Origin: Clostridium_AF sediminicola | Lineage (GTDB): Bacteria; Bacillota; Clostridia; Clostridiales; Clostridiaceae | Reading direction: 5' to 3' | NCBI RefSeq assembly: GCF_050402865.1 | Contig: NZ_BAABMF010000019.1 | Location: 26,774 to 90,773, forward strand | Length of the DNA stretch: 64,000 nucleotides | Part shown: piece after piece, positions 8,872 through 17,338 of the stretch | Numbering within the stretch: position 1 is the first letter of the stretch | How the letters are laid out: every line of letters starts with the position of its first letter | Position numbers and translations under genes: made by a program | The notes under the pieces: model-generated | The model's input: only the letters and a program-made list of their open reading frames with translations | Told to the model about the DNA's origin: nothing | Database searches by the model: none

Positions 8872-10407
8872 TTAAGAAATATTATCTAATCTGTTATTAA
8901 TACCTGAGACAGCAACACATGCATCCTTAAATATCTCATATAACTCATCATATTTCTCTTTTATCTCAGGATTTGGATAGTATCTTTTCTTTATCTTAGC
9001 TACTTTCATTGAAGCTTCATGCATATCTTTGTATACACCAATACCTACTCCTGCCAATAAAGCAGCTCCATGCGCAGTACCTTCTTCTACGGCTGGAATT
9101 TCTATTACTTTACCTGTGATATCTGATTTTATTTGTTGCCATAGTGTAAAGTTAGTTCCTCCACCCACTGTACAAATAGATTCTGCAATCACTCCAGCCG
9201 TTTTTTCCTGTAGTTCCAATATCATTCTAGCTTGAAAAGAAAGTCCTTCAAATACCGCTCTTATCATTTCATTACTTGTAGTTGTCGCATTTAAGCCAAG
9301 GAACGTACCTTTGTCAGCTGGGTTCCAAGTTGGAGCTCCACTTCCTCTAAGATGAGGTATATACATTACTCCATTTGCACCTACAGGAACATTTTCTACT
9401 TCTTTAACTAGTTCTGAAACCACATCATTATAAGAAACACCTTTTTCTTCTGCTATTTTCTTTGCAGAAAGAATATTATCCATAGCCCAAAGTACAGATA
9501 CTCCTGAGGATATAATCCCACCCCATGATACATAATATCTCGGATCAAGATGCCTAGCAATTCTAAGACCATCAAATTTATCTGGAACTTTTGAATCTAC
9601 TTTTGATACAAATAAAAAGCTTTCAGCTGTACCTGATGAATCCATTACTTTCATTCCTGGCTTTATTCCTGACGCTAAAGTAGCACATGGATGGTCATGC
9701 CCTCCAACAACTATAGGTGTATCACTAGATAATCCTGTTTTTTCACAAGCCTCTTCTGTTACATTCCCTAACACAGTTCCACTTTTGAATATTTCAGGAA
9801 ATAAATCATTTCTAAGATCTAACTTATCAAATATTCCCTCTGACCAAGCATTTTTATTTAAATCCATAGCCAGTGTTCTTGATGCAATTGTAAAGTCAGT
9901 AGCAAATTTTCTACACAAACACCAATAAATATAATCGGCCATTTGCAAGAATTTCACTGATTTATCGTATACTTCTGGATAATGGTCTTTTATCCACATT
10001 ATTTTGAAAATAGGAAAAATTGGATTTGGTTCTAAACCTGTTATGCTAAATAATTTTTCTTTTCCTATTATTTCAACAGCTTTTTCTGCCTGTTCTCTAG
10101 CTCTGGTATCAAACCAAGCCATTATGTTAAAGCAAGGCTCTCCATTTTCATCAATAGGAACAATTGCCTCTGTCATGCTTGTTACTGATAAAGCATCTAT
10201 TTTTGCTCCATCTAATTCTTTTACTACTTCTCTTATTAAAGTAGCTGTTTCATTCCACAATTCAATAGGATCATAATATCCTCTTTTTTGATCATCGTAC
10301 TTTGTTTTAGTCGGTGTTTTTTTTAGGGCTAGTATTTCACCATTCTCATCAAAAGCTACCGCTTTCCAATTCGTAGTCCCAATATCTATTCCTAGTAATA
10401 TAGCCAT
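8872..10407 (-). CDS. FGGY-family carbohydrate kinase
   Basis: At 511 residues this has the full FGGY length and two actin-like domains. The N-terminal phosphate-1 motif is 'LLGIDIGTTNWKAVAFDENGE', the family signature region is around 'GVMYIPHLRGSGAPTWNP' and the adenosine motif is 'ICTVGGGTNFTLWQQIKSDITG'. It phosphorylates a ketose or polyol with ATP; relatives include xylulokinase and L-fuculokinase. It is in the middle of the sulfated-sugar operon, 17 bp after the VOC gene, and likely acts on the sugar freed by the sulfatase. Confidence 0.93.
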   Translation of the reverse strand: MAILLGIDIGTTNWKAVAFDENGEILALKKTPTKTKYDDQKRGYYDPIELWNETATLIREVVKELDGAKIDALSVTSMTEAIVPIDENGEPCFNIMAWFDTRAREQAEKAVEIIGKEKLFSITGLEPNPIFPIFKIMWIKDHYPEVYDKSVKFLQMADYIYWCLCRKFATDFTIASRTLAMDLNKNAWSEGIFDKLDLRNDLFPEIFKSGTVLGNVTEEACEKTGLSSDTPIVVGGHDHPCATLASGIKPGMKVMDSSGTAESFLFVSKVDSKVPDKFDGLRIARHLDPRYYVSWGGIISSGVSVLWAMDNILSAKKIAEEKGVSYNDVVSELVKEVENVPVGANGVMYIPHLRGSGAPTWNPADKGTFLGLNATTTSNEMIRAVFEGLSFQARMILELQEKTAGVIAESICTVGGGTNFTLWQQIKSDITGKVIEIPAVEEGTAHGAALLAGVGIGVYKDMHEASMKVAKIKKRYYPNPEIKEKYDELYEIFKDACVAVSGINNRLDNIS

Positions 10408-10424
10408 TTATTTATCACCTTTTC

Positions 10425-10901
10425 TTATTTTTTTACTATTTCATTCATCATCTCAAGAGCAAAACCAAGAGTATCATCAGTATCATAGAATACCCACTCT
10501 TTTCCTGCGTTTTTCCCTACTGATGATCCCATTTGTGATATATTAAAACCATTATCAAGTAAGTATTCTCTACTCTCATCGTGGGTAGGAACAAGGAATT
10601 TTATGTGATGTAAACCAGGTCCTTTTTCATCTAAGAAGTCTCTCCAAATTGTTTTACCTGTTAATGGTTGAATTATTTCAAATTCAATATTTCCTAGATT
10701 ATAAAAACAAAACTTAGCTGTAAATTTCTCATCCTCACCTTTATACTTCATTGTTATATTTTCTTCACCTTCTGGTGGAAAATCCACAACTCTAAAAGGT
10801 CCTATCCCAAATATCTTTTCAAATTTCTCCAATGTAGTATCCAAATCATCAACAATTAAACCTATTTGTATCGGATTACTAAAAGTCTCTTTTATATTCA
10901 T
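10425..10901 (-). CDS. VOC-superfamily (glyoxalase/methylmalonyl-CoA epimerase-like) protein
   Basis: This 158-residue protein has the paired beta-alpha-beta-beta-beta modules of the vicinal oxygen chelate fold: 'IQIGLIVDDLDTTLEKFEKIFGIGPF' and 'PGLHHIKFLVPTHDESREYLLDNGF'. Possible metal ligands are His in 'GLHHIKF' and Glu in 'FEIIQPL' and 'LEMMNE'. Members isomerise, epimerise or open rings next to carbonyl groups. Inside a sugar catabolic operon it could epimerise or isomerise an intermediate; no specific reaction can be assigned. Confidence 0.8.
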   Translation of the reverse strand: MNIKETFSNPIQIGLIVDDLDTTLEKFEKIFGIGPFRVVDFPPEGEENITMKYKGEDEKFTAKFCFYNLGNIEFEIIQPLTGKTIWRDFLDEKGPGLHHIKFLVPTHDESREYLLDNGFNISQMGSSVGKNAGKEWVFYDTDDTLGFALEMMNEIVKK

Positions 10902-10933
10902 AATACCCCTACCCTTCTCTTTTTTAATATTTT

Positions 10934-11809
10934 TTAATTTTCTCTAATTAAAAACTCCTCAATAGTACCTATAACATTAAATATTCCTGGACTATTGTTA
11001 AACCATCCATGTCCTTCACCTTCAAAAACCAGTAAATCACCTTGAGAACCTACTTTTGCTATTTCTTTGTACATATCTTCTGCAATCTTAATTGAAACTA
11101 ATTCATCTTTATCACCGTTTAGTATTAAAGTATTTGCCATATTTTTACTAACATAATGAATTGATGAACCAATTTTATAAATTTCAGGATTATTAATGTA
11201 TTCACTCCCAAAATAGATTACTAATCGTTGGTCTTTCCTTTCACAAAGTTCAACACTACTAGTAAAATCAAAAGGTGTTCCCATACATACAGCTTTATTT
11301 ATTCCCCAAGGAAATTCTCTTTCATTATCAATAAAATCAATTTTTTCTCCATTTGAGGCTGCCAACATGGATGAAATGCTGCCCCCAATATATCCACCCA
11401 CTAAAAATATTTGTTCTAGATCAATTGAATATTCTTTATTATTTAAATATATCCAATTAAGCAATCTAACCCCATCTTTGATACCTTCCGGGAATTTCCT
11501 GTTTTGAAAATCCCTTAAATCCAAAATAATACTTACTACATTATGCTTTTCTGAAAAATAAGCTGCTTGAGGATAGAATTGAGTTTTATGTTCCGAAAAA
11601 CCTGGAACAAATATAATTACTGGTCTATTTGTTTTCGTTTTTTTTTCATTATAAAAGATATCAGAATATACATTTACCTCTCCTTGATAAACATTTACTT
11701 CTTCTTCAATGACAATCTTTTCAGGTATAAACCTACACTCTAATCCTTTTTTTCTAAATTCACCAGTTTTTAAGCTATCAAGAAATTTATCAAAATTAAC
11801 TCTCACCAT
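10934..11809 (-). CDS. Alpha/beta hydrolase (dienelactone-hydrolase/esterase-like)
   Basis: This is a 291-residue cytoplasmic hydrolase. The fold is indicated by 'PVIIFVPGFSEHKTQFYPQAAYFSE' (strand 3 and oxyanion region), the nucleophile-elbow position 'VGGYIGGSISSML', 'ILNGDKDELVSIKIAEDMY' (acid) and 'FEGEGHGWFNN' (catalytic His). The elbow reads GGYIGG, without the Ser of GxSxG, so the catalytic Ser may have been lost or lie at a shifted position. An upstream ATG at 11827 is possible, but GGAGTGG between the two favours 11809. In this operon it might remove an acyl group from the imported sugar. Confidence 0.72.
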   Translation of the reverse strand: MVRVNFDKFLDSLKTGEFRKKGLECRFIPEKIVIEEEVNVYQGEVNVYSDIFYNEKKTKTNRPVIIFVPGFSEHKTQFYPQAAYFSEKHNVVSIILDLRDFQNRKFPEGIKDGVRLLNWIYLNNKEYSIDLEQIFLVGGYIGGSISSMLAASNGEKIDFIDNEREFPWGINKAVCMGTPFDFTSSVELCERKDQRLVIYFGSEYINNPEIYKIGSSIHYVSKNMANTLILNGDKDELVSIKIAEDMYKEIAKVGSQGDLLVFEGEGHGWFNNSPGIFNVIGTIEEFLIREN

Positions 11810-11863
11810 TATCTCTATCCACTCCATTCAATAAATTTAGTACTTTATAGTTCAAAACTAATA

Positions 11864-12781
11864 TTAATTATCAATTGATTTCTGATGTTTACCATAGAAA
11901 ACAGCGATTACACTAGTAAATAAAAGTATAATAACAGCTAAAGCTGATGCTTTACTATATTCATATTCATAAAAAGCCAATTTGTAAAGATATGTTGCCA
12001 TTGTTTCTGTAGCACCAACAGGTCCACCACCTGTGGTTAACCAAATTAGTGGGAATAATCTTAAAGTAAATATTATATCAAGTAAGCCAACACTAATTAA
12101 GATAGGTTTTAATTGTGGAATTGTAATATGAATAAAACGTTGGAATGCATTTGCTCCATCAACATTTGCTGCTTCATTTAATGATGATGGTATACTTTGA
12201 AGTCCCGCTAGAAGTGAAATCATCATAAATGGATACCCTCTCCATATATTAACAATAATTAAAGAAACCATTGCGATTTTAGGATCTCCAAACCATTCAA
12301 TATTCGCACTTATAATATGAATATTTTTCAATATATAGTTTACTATTCCAAGTGGCGATAATATAAGTTGCCAGTTTACAGCTACTACTGCAGCAGTAAA
12401 TATCCAAGGTAATATAAATATTGTTCTAAAAAAAGATAAGGCAATTCTATTCATTTTTCTATTAAGTAATTGGGCAAATGTCAATCCCAATATAACATGG
12501 AAAATAACACTAAACAAAGTGAATACCAACGTATTCCATGAAGAGTTTATAAACTTCTCATCTTGAAAAAGTTCAACATATGTTTTTAACCCGACAAAAG
12601 TGGATTCTTTTACTACAAGTACATTATCAAAAAAACTATATCCTATAACTCGTATTATAGGGTAAAGCAATAACATTACTAATATCAATATTGCAGGAAG
12701 TACATAACCGTATGCAGCATACTTCTTTTTGAATTTATCCCTATTAGTTATCTGCCTTCCAAAAGTAACTCTATTTTGCAT
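11864..12781 (-). CDS. CUT1-type sugar ABC transporter permease (MalF/UgpA-like)
   Basis: This 305-residue inner-membrane subunit has six predicted helices, beginning at 'YGYVLPAILILVMLLLYPII', and the cytoplasmic EAA loop 'EAANVDGANAFQRFIHITIPQLKPI' that docks the ATPase. It pairs with the MalG-like permease at 14263. The start at 12781 is preceded by GGAAGGAG at 8 bases. No ATP-binding subunit is encoded in the operon, so a shared MsmX/MsiK-type ATPase elsewhere in the genome is expected. Confidence 0.93.
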   Translation of the reverse strand: MQNRVTFGRQITNRDKFKKKYAAYGYVLPAILILVMLLLYPIIRVIGYSFFDNVLVVKESTFVGLKTYVELFQDEKFINSSWNTLVFTLFSVIFHVILGLTFAQLLNRKMNRIALSFFRTIFILPWIFTAAVVAVNWQLILSPLGIVNYILKNIHIISANIEWFGDPKIAMVSLIIVNIWRGYPFMMISLLAGLQSIPSSLNEAANVDGANAFQRFIHITIPQLKPILISVGLLDIIFTLRLFPLIWLTTGGGPVGATETMATYLYKLAFYEYEYSKASALAVIILLFTSVIAVFYGKHQKSIDN

Positions 12782-12805
12782 TATATAAACTCCTTCCATA
12801 ATGAT

Positions 12806-12847
12806 AATCAAAGTATACTAAACATTCTTATTTAATATACTTTGATT
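12806..12847 (-). terminator. Intra-operon hairpin after the sugar-binding protein gene
   Basis: A 12-bp perfect stem (12806-12817 with 12836-12847) lies downstream of the binding-protein gene on the minus strand, without a strong T run. Such hairpins usually protect or over-represent the binding-protein mRNA relative to the permease. Confidence 0.55.
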
Positions 12848-12900
12848 TTTCATCCTAATTGCTGTTAAAACCAGGGAGTGGCTTTTTAATTAAATCTTAA

Positions 12901-14220
12901 TTAATTACCTGCAAAAATGTCATCCCAACCCTTTTGAATATTCTCAACTGCTTCTTCAGGAGAAATGTCATCAAGGAACATCTTTTGAACTTCTTCTGTA
13001 AATACTCTCCATGTGTCAGTTGATCTTGGAGTCAACATTAATTCTTCAACTACTTCTAGTTCACTCATCATTTCAAAAGTTTTCTTAATTAATGGATCGT
13101 CATTAATATAATCTGCACTTGCATTAAGATTAGCTGGTAATTGTCCAGCTTTTTCTGCTATCCATGCGTTAATTTCCTCACTTGTAAGCCAGCTAATAAA
13201 TGTCCATGCTAACTCTTTATTTTCACTACCACTTCCAATACCTACTTCCCAACCATGTAATCTTGTTGCAGGTACTCCACCTTCTTCAGGTACTGGTACT
13301 GCTACTACACCAAAGTTCATATCAGTTCCACTATTTCTTACTGTATTTATGTGCGTTGAAGGTTGAATCATCATTGAAGCTGTTCCACTGATGAAATCAT
13401 CTATACTTTGATTGGCAGCTTTTGTAAGAACTCCAGGTAAGAATACCTCATCTGCATATAAATCGTTGAATAAAGTAAGAGTTTTAAGCATTTCTGGTGT
13501 ATTAATATTTGCTTTTCCATCTTTCATTGTTCTTCCACCAGCAGTATATAACATTGGGTATATTGAAAGGATAGGTCCATTAGCTGCTCCAGATGATGAC
13601 ATAGACAATGTCAATCCATATCTATTGTTATCAGAATCAGTTAATTTTTTAGCCGCAGCTTTCATTTCTTCCCATGTTGTTGGTGGCTCTAAACCAGCTT
13701 CTTTGAAATGATCTTCATTATAGAACAAAACAAAATGCATAGCTGTTAGAGGAAGCATATATGAATTTCCATCAATCTTTTGCATTGGCTCTTGTACCAA
13801 TTTACTTGCATCAAAAGTTTCATCTGCTGACATTAATTCATCTAATGGTTCTAGTGCACCTAAATCAACTAATTCTTTACACCATGGCATATTAAGTTGA
13901 TATACGTCTGCATCTTGTGCTGCCGCATATCTAGAAATAATTTGTTTTCTAACATCTGCAAATCCAACACTTACTGACTCAACTTCAATACCTGGATACT
14001 CTTCATTAAATTTTTCAATGATTAATTCTGCCCCACCTGGGAATTCACCCATCCAGTTTACCCACTCAATTTTTCCTTTAAGTTGCCCAGATTCAGTAGT
14101 TGATGTTTCAGTATCACTATTATCAGTTTTTCCAGCATTCACTGTGTTGTTTCCACCACAAGCCACTAAAGAAATACTAAGTAATCCAACCAGAAACAAA
14201 GACATAACTTTTTTCATCAT
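12901..14220 (-). CDS. Extracellular sugar-binding lipoprotein of the CUT1 ABC transporter
   Basis: The 439-residue protein begins with a lipoprotein signal (MMKKVMSLFLVGLLSISLVACGG; lipid-anchored Cys at 21). The mature part is a family-1 extracellular solute-binding protein: 'GKIEWVNWMGEFPGGAELIIEKFNEEYPGIEVE' at the start and 'NYMLPLTAMHFVLFYNEDHFKEAGLEPPTTWEEM' (the usual YYNkdlfkkaGl.ppkTWdE). It captures the substrate outside the cell. The gene stands between the two permease genes, behind GGGAGG. A substrate bearing sulfate would be expected to need positively charged pocket residues, which cannot be judged here. Confidence 0.95.
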   Translation of the reverse strand: MMKKVMSLFLVGLLSISLVACGGNNTVNAGKTDNSDTETSTTESGQLKGKIEWVNWMGEFPGGAELIIEKFNEEYPGIEVESVSVGFADVRKQIISRYAAAQDADVYQLNMPWCKELVDLGALEPLDELMSADETFDASKLVQEPMQKIDGNSYMLPLTAMHFVLFYNEDHFKEAGLEPPTTWEEMKAAAKKLTDSDNNRYGLTLSMSSSGAANGPILSIYPMLYTAGGRTMKDGKANINTPEMLKTLTLFNDLYADEVFLPGVLTKAANQSIDDFISGTASMMIQPSTHINTVRNSGTDMNFGVVAVPVPEEGGVPATRLHGWEVGIGSGSENKELAWTFISWLTSEEINAWIAEKAGQLPANLNASADYINDDPLIKKTFEMMSELEVVEELMLTPRSTDTWRVFTEEVQKMFLDDISPEEAVENIQKGWDDIFAGN

Positions 14221-14262
14221 AACAATAATACCTCCCTAAAATTTTTATAATAAATCTAATTA

Positions 14263-15087
14263 TTAACCTTTTACAGACCCTGCTGATAACCCTGAAACAA
14301 AATATTTTTGTGCTACTAAATATAATATTAATATTGGTACACTACCAACAATAGCCATACTCATCATAACGCTCCAATTAGTTTGATTTTCTCCTTGAAG
14401 CAATGATATTCCTATAGGAACTGTTCTCATAACGTCTGACTTAGTTAATGTCAATGCAAATAAATACTCGTTCCAAGAGAGCATAAATGAATATATAGCT
14501 GTAGAAACTATTCCCGGTATAGCTATAGGTACTAATACTCTCCAAAGTGCATAAAATCTACTTCCCCCGTCTATAATTACAGCTTCATCTATTTGCTCTG
14601 ATATAGTGTTGAAATATGATATCATCATAAGCATACAGTAAGGTAAACAAAATGAAGCATATGTAATAACTAATCCCGTATAAGTATTATATAATTTAAA
14701 AGAAACAATCATTATATAATATGGAATTAGAAGTGAGATTGGTGGTATAGTCTGTGACATTATTATAAACACATTCATAATCTTCTTACCCTTAAATCTA
14801 AATCTAGAAAATCCATATCCTGATAGTATACCTAAAAATAATGATACCAATGTTACCACAATACCTATAAAATAACTGTTAAAGAAAAATCTTAAAGTTT
14901 TAGAATCTGTGAAAATTGCTCTATACGCTTGCAAAGTGAATTTTTTAGGTATAATATGTGGCGGTACACTAAATATTTCTGCATTTGGACGTATGGACAT
15001 TAAAATCATCCAAACAACAGGAAAAGCAATAAATACTGATAAAATCGACATAACAATATAGGCTCGTCTATTATTTTTTTTCTCCAT
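14263..15087 (-). CDS. CUT1-type sugar ABC transporter permease (MalG-like)
   Basis: This 274-residue permease has six hydrophobic helices and the MalG-type EAA loop 'DEAVIIDGGSRFYALWRVLVPIAIPG' near residue 190. It is the first transporter gene after the sulfatase and has its own promoter (15138-15166) with the shared upstream box, so the transporter can be made in amounts different from the sulfatase. Confidence 0.94.
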   Translation of the reverse strand: MEKKNNRRAYIVMSILSVFIAFPVVWMILMSIRPNAEIFSVPPHIIPKKFTLQAYRAIFTDSKTLRFFFNSYFIGIVVTLVSLFLGILSGYGFSRFRFKGKKIMNVFIIMSQTIPPISLLIPYYIMIVSFKLYNTYTGLVITYASFCLPYCMLMMISYFNTISEQIDEAVIIDGGSRFYALWRVLVPIAIPGIVSTAIYSFMLSWNEYLFALTLTKSDVMRTVPIGISLLQGENQTNWSVMMSMAIVGSVPILILYLVAQKYFVSGLSAGSVKG

Positions 15088-15137
15088 TAAATTATCCCCT
15101 TCTCAAATCTAGTTAGTAAATGTAAACCTTTAAGTAA

Positions 15138-15206
15138 ATTATACTTACTGTCCTTTGATTAGACAATGTGACAAATATCTTATTTTGTTTGATATTATTT
15201 TATATT
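15138..15206 (-). promoter_or_regulatory. Promoter P2 of the transporter genes with shared 39-bp activator-like box
   Basis: On the minus strand TTGTCT (15161-15166), a 17-bp spacer and TATAAT (15138-15143) place the start about 44 bases before the permease ATG. Immediately upstream, at 15168-15206, lies a box that matches the one at 16700-16738 at about 34 of 39 positions and at the identical offset from the -35. The box overlaps the end of the sulfatase gene. Confidence 0.7.
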
Positions 15207-16606
15207 GATTTATTCTTATATCTTTCCCAATATTTTTTACCTAATGGATGCTTTTCATCGTCCCAACTATCTTTAAATTTCAATAGTTCTGAAGTCAGAT
15301 TATCAACAATTCCTAAAAACTCTTCTTTGCCAAATAAATCGTTAATCTCTGCGGGATCATCAATAATATCAAACAATTGACTTTTGCTTATATTCGAAGT
15401 TCTATACTCAATAAGTTTATACCTGTCATTTTTTATACTCCTTAACATATCAGTATAAGCAAAATATAAGTGTTCTCTCACCTTAACTTCTGAATTCATT
15501 ATTGTCGGTAATACACTTTTACCCTCTACAGTTTCAGGTTTGTCCACATCTAATATTTCACATACAGTTGGAAAAATATCCAATAAGTAAACATAGGTAT
15601 CTCTTTTCTCACCTTTTGGTATTCCTGGCCCTGAAAAAATCAATGGTACTCTAATACTGTGTTCATAGTGATTTTGTTTACCAAACAAGCCATGTTGACC
15701 TAACGCTAATCCATTATCTCCAGCAAAAATGAAGATAGTGTTTTCCAACTCACCTTTCTTTTCTATTGACTCTAAAACTCTCCCAATCTGATTATCTAAA
15801 TGAGAAATCATTCCATAGTATTCAGCAATATGTCTTTTAACTTCTTCTTCTGTTCTAGGATAAGCTGCAAGCTTCTCGTCTCTACAATTCTTAATCCCAA
15901 AATCAAATAAATGCTCTTCTCTATAATTTTCAGGTAATTTTATATCATTTGAATTATACATATTTAAAAATTCTTCAGGCATAGTTCTAGGATCATGGGG
16001 AGCCATAAATGATATATACATAAAAAAAGGTTTCTCATCATTATATTTCTCAATAAACTCAACAGATATATCTCCAAATAAATCTGTTGAGTGTTTTCCC
16101 ATAGTCATATGATCTGTATAATTTATTTCTACTTTATTAGATAAACTTGGATTCATTACTACTTTCCTTGATTTATCATACTTTCCAGTTGGATCATAAT
16201 TATAAGCTGGTACATTCCAATGATCCCACATTCCTCCAAAGAAAATTTCTCCACCATCTGTAAAACTTCTTGCAAAAGACTCTCTACCATTATGCCATTT
16301 CCCAGTTCCAAATGTTCTATAACCCACCTTTTTTAATGTTTCTCCAATGGTAGCATGTTCCTTTGGTATACTTTGGCCTTCTTTTTCAATATGAAATAAA
16401 GTTCTTCCTGTATGAAGCATTGCTCTACTTGGCATACATACTGCTCCTGATGTACCACATGGTATATGTGCCTGAGTAAATGAAGTTCCTTCTCTAACTA
16501 GTTTGTCAATATTGGGAGTGCTGATTTCAGTGTTCCCTAGAGCATTGATGGTATCAAATCTTTGATCATCCGTAAAAAAGAATACAATATTAGGTTTTTT
16601 ATTCAT
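15200..16606 (-). CDS. Type I (formylglycine) sulfatase, cytoplasmic
   Basis: This 468-residue enzyme hydrolyses a sulfate ester. The N-terminal metal-binding stretch 'NIVFFFTDDQRFDTINALG' (Asp13, Asp14) and the sulfatase signature 'CMPSRAMLHTGR' are present; Cys57 would be converted to formylglycine. 'FIFAGDNGLALGQHGLFGK' near residue 300 supplies the second metal Asp/Asn and a Lys. No signal peptide is visible, so it works in the cytoplasm on an imported sulfated substrate. Because the modified residue is Cys, either an FGE or an anSME could mature it; an anSME is present at 56485. It is the first gene of the operon. Start ATG follows AAGGAGG. Confidence 0.95.
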   Translation of the reverse strand: MNKKPNIVFFFTDDQRFDTINALGNTEISTPNIDKLVREGTSFTQAHIPCGTSGAVCMPSRAMLHTGRTLFHIEKEGQSIPKEHATIGETLKKVGYRTFGTGKWHNGRESFARSFTDGGEIFFGGMWDHWNVPAYNYDPTGKYDKSRKVVMNPSLSNKVEINYTDHMTMGKHSTDLFGDISVEFIEKYNDEKPFFMYISFMAPHDPRTMPEEFLNMYNSNDIKLPENYREEHLFDFGIKNCRDEKLAAYPRTEEEVKRHIAEYYGMISHLDNQIGRVLESIEKKGELENTIFIFAGDNGLALGQHGLFGKQNHYEHSIRVPLIFSGPGIPKGEKRDTYVYLLDIFPTVCEILDVDKPETVEGKSVLPTIMNSEVKVREHLYFAYTDMLRSIKNDRYKLIEYRTSNISKSQLFDIIDDPAEINDLFGKEEFLGIVDNLTSELLKFKDSWDDEKHPLGKKYWERYKNKSI

Positions 16607-16669
16607 TATATTTTCCTCCTTGCAAAAAATTTAGCGCTGCAATATCTATATAGCCAAGGTTATAAATAA

Positions 16670-16738
16670 ATTATATATTTATAATCCTCCTAAACTAACG
16701 TGGTAAATATCCTATTTTGTTTGAATTTATTTTATATT
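16670..16738 (-). promoter_or_regulatory. Promoter P1 of the sulfated-sugar operon with shared 39-bp activator-like box
   Basis: On the minus strand TTAGTT (16693-16698), a 17-bp spacer and TATAAT (16670-16675) give a start about 57 bases before the sulfatase ATG. The -35 is poor. The box at 16700-16738 abuts it exactly as at P2 and contains the shared core TCAAACAAAATA. This geometry is typical of an AraC-type activator site. Confidence 0.7.
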
Positions 16739-16741
16739 TAA

Positions 16742-17282
16742 AGTTTATTTAATAGAATGGTTGAATTTGAATTAGAGTATTATGAGAGAATTCTAATAGC
16801 TGGAGATGGTCAAATTGACATTATAAGACCTCATGATGATTATGGAACCCAGATAGGTTTACTCTTTAGTGTAGATATATGGAGAAAATATATGAAGGAG
16901 AATACAATAAAATTAGTTGATTTAGCACATAAATACGGGGCTTTCTATCAACAGCATTCATGTGGTGCTATTCGAGAAATAATACCTGAACTTATTGATT
17001 GCGGAGTTGATATTCTTGAGCCTATCCAAAAGGTAAAAGGTATGGAACCTGTAAAACTCAAAAAGGACTTTGGACATAAATTGACATTTCATGGAGGAAT
17101 AGACACTCAGAAAATACTTCCTAAAGGGCCAGTAAAAGATGTAACAAATGAAACGAAACATTTTATAGATACATTTAATGTTGAAGGTGGATATATACTG
17201 ATGGCTTCTCAATGTTTTGAAGGTGATGTACCTATAGAGAATATTGAAGCTATGTATGGTGTTTCAAGGAATTAATATAACC
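16742..17282 (+). pseudogene. 5'-truncated duplicate of the URO-D-like gene at 18381
   Basis: This segment repeats the last half of the intact gene (18897-19438 region), starting in mid-gene at GTTTATTT and running through the stop codon to TAATATAACC. The open part from ATG 16757 to 17275 encodes 172 residues, 16 of which differ from the intact copy. A TAA lies in frame just upstream of the duplicated part, and there is no ribosome site or promoter of its own, so it is a remnant. The breakpoint lies directly next to promoter P1. The truncated copy keeps 'FHGGIDTQ' and 'SQCFEG' where the intact gene has 'FQGGIDTQ' and 'SQSFEG'. Confidence 0.85.
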
Positions 17283-17338
17283 TTATCTACAGTTTTTTTG
17301 TATTCTCAAAACTGGTTTAAGATTAAAGATATTTATTT

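Noticed and set aside
5225..16606. Sulfoquinovose (sulfoglycolysis) pathway
   Set aside because: A sulfatase cleaves sulfate esters, not the C-S bond of sulfoquinovose, and no sulfoquinovosidase, PfkB-type kinase or sulfolactaldehyde enzyme is present.
16757..17275. Independent 172-residue gene
   Set aside because: It is the end of a duplicated larger gene, with no ribosome site and an upstream in-frame stop; treated as a pseudogene.
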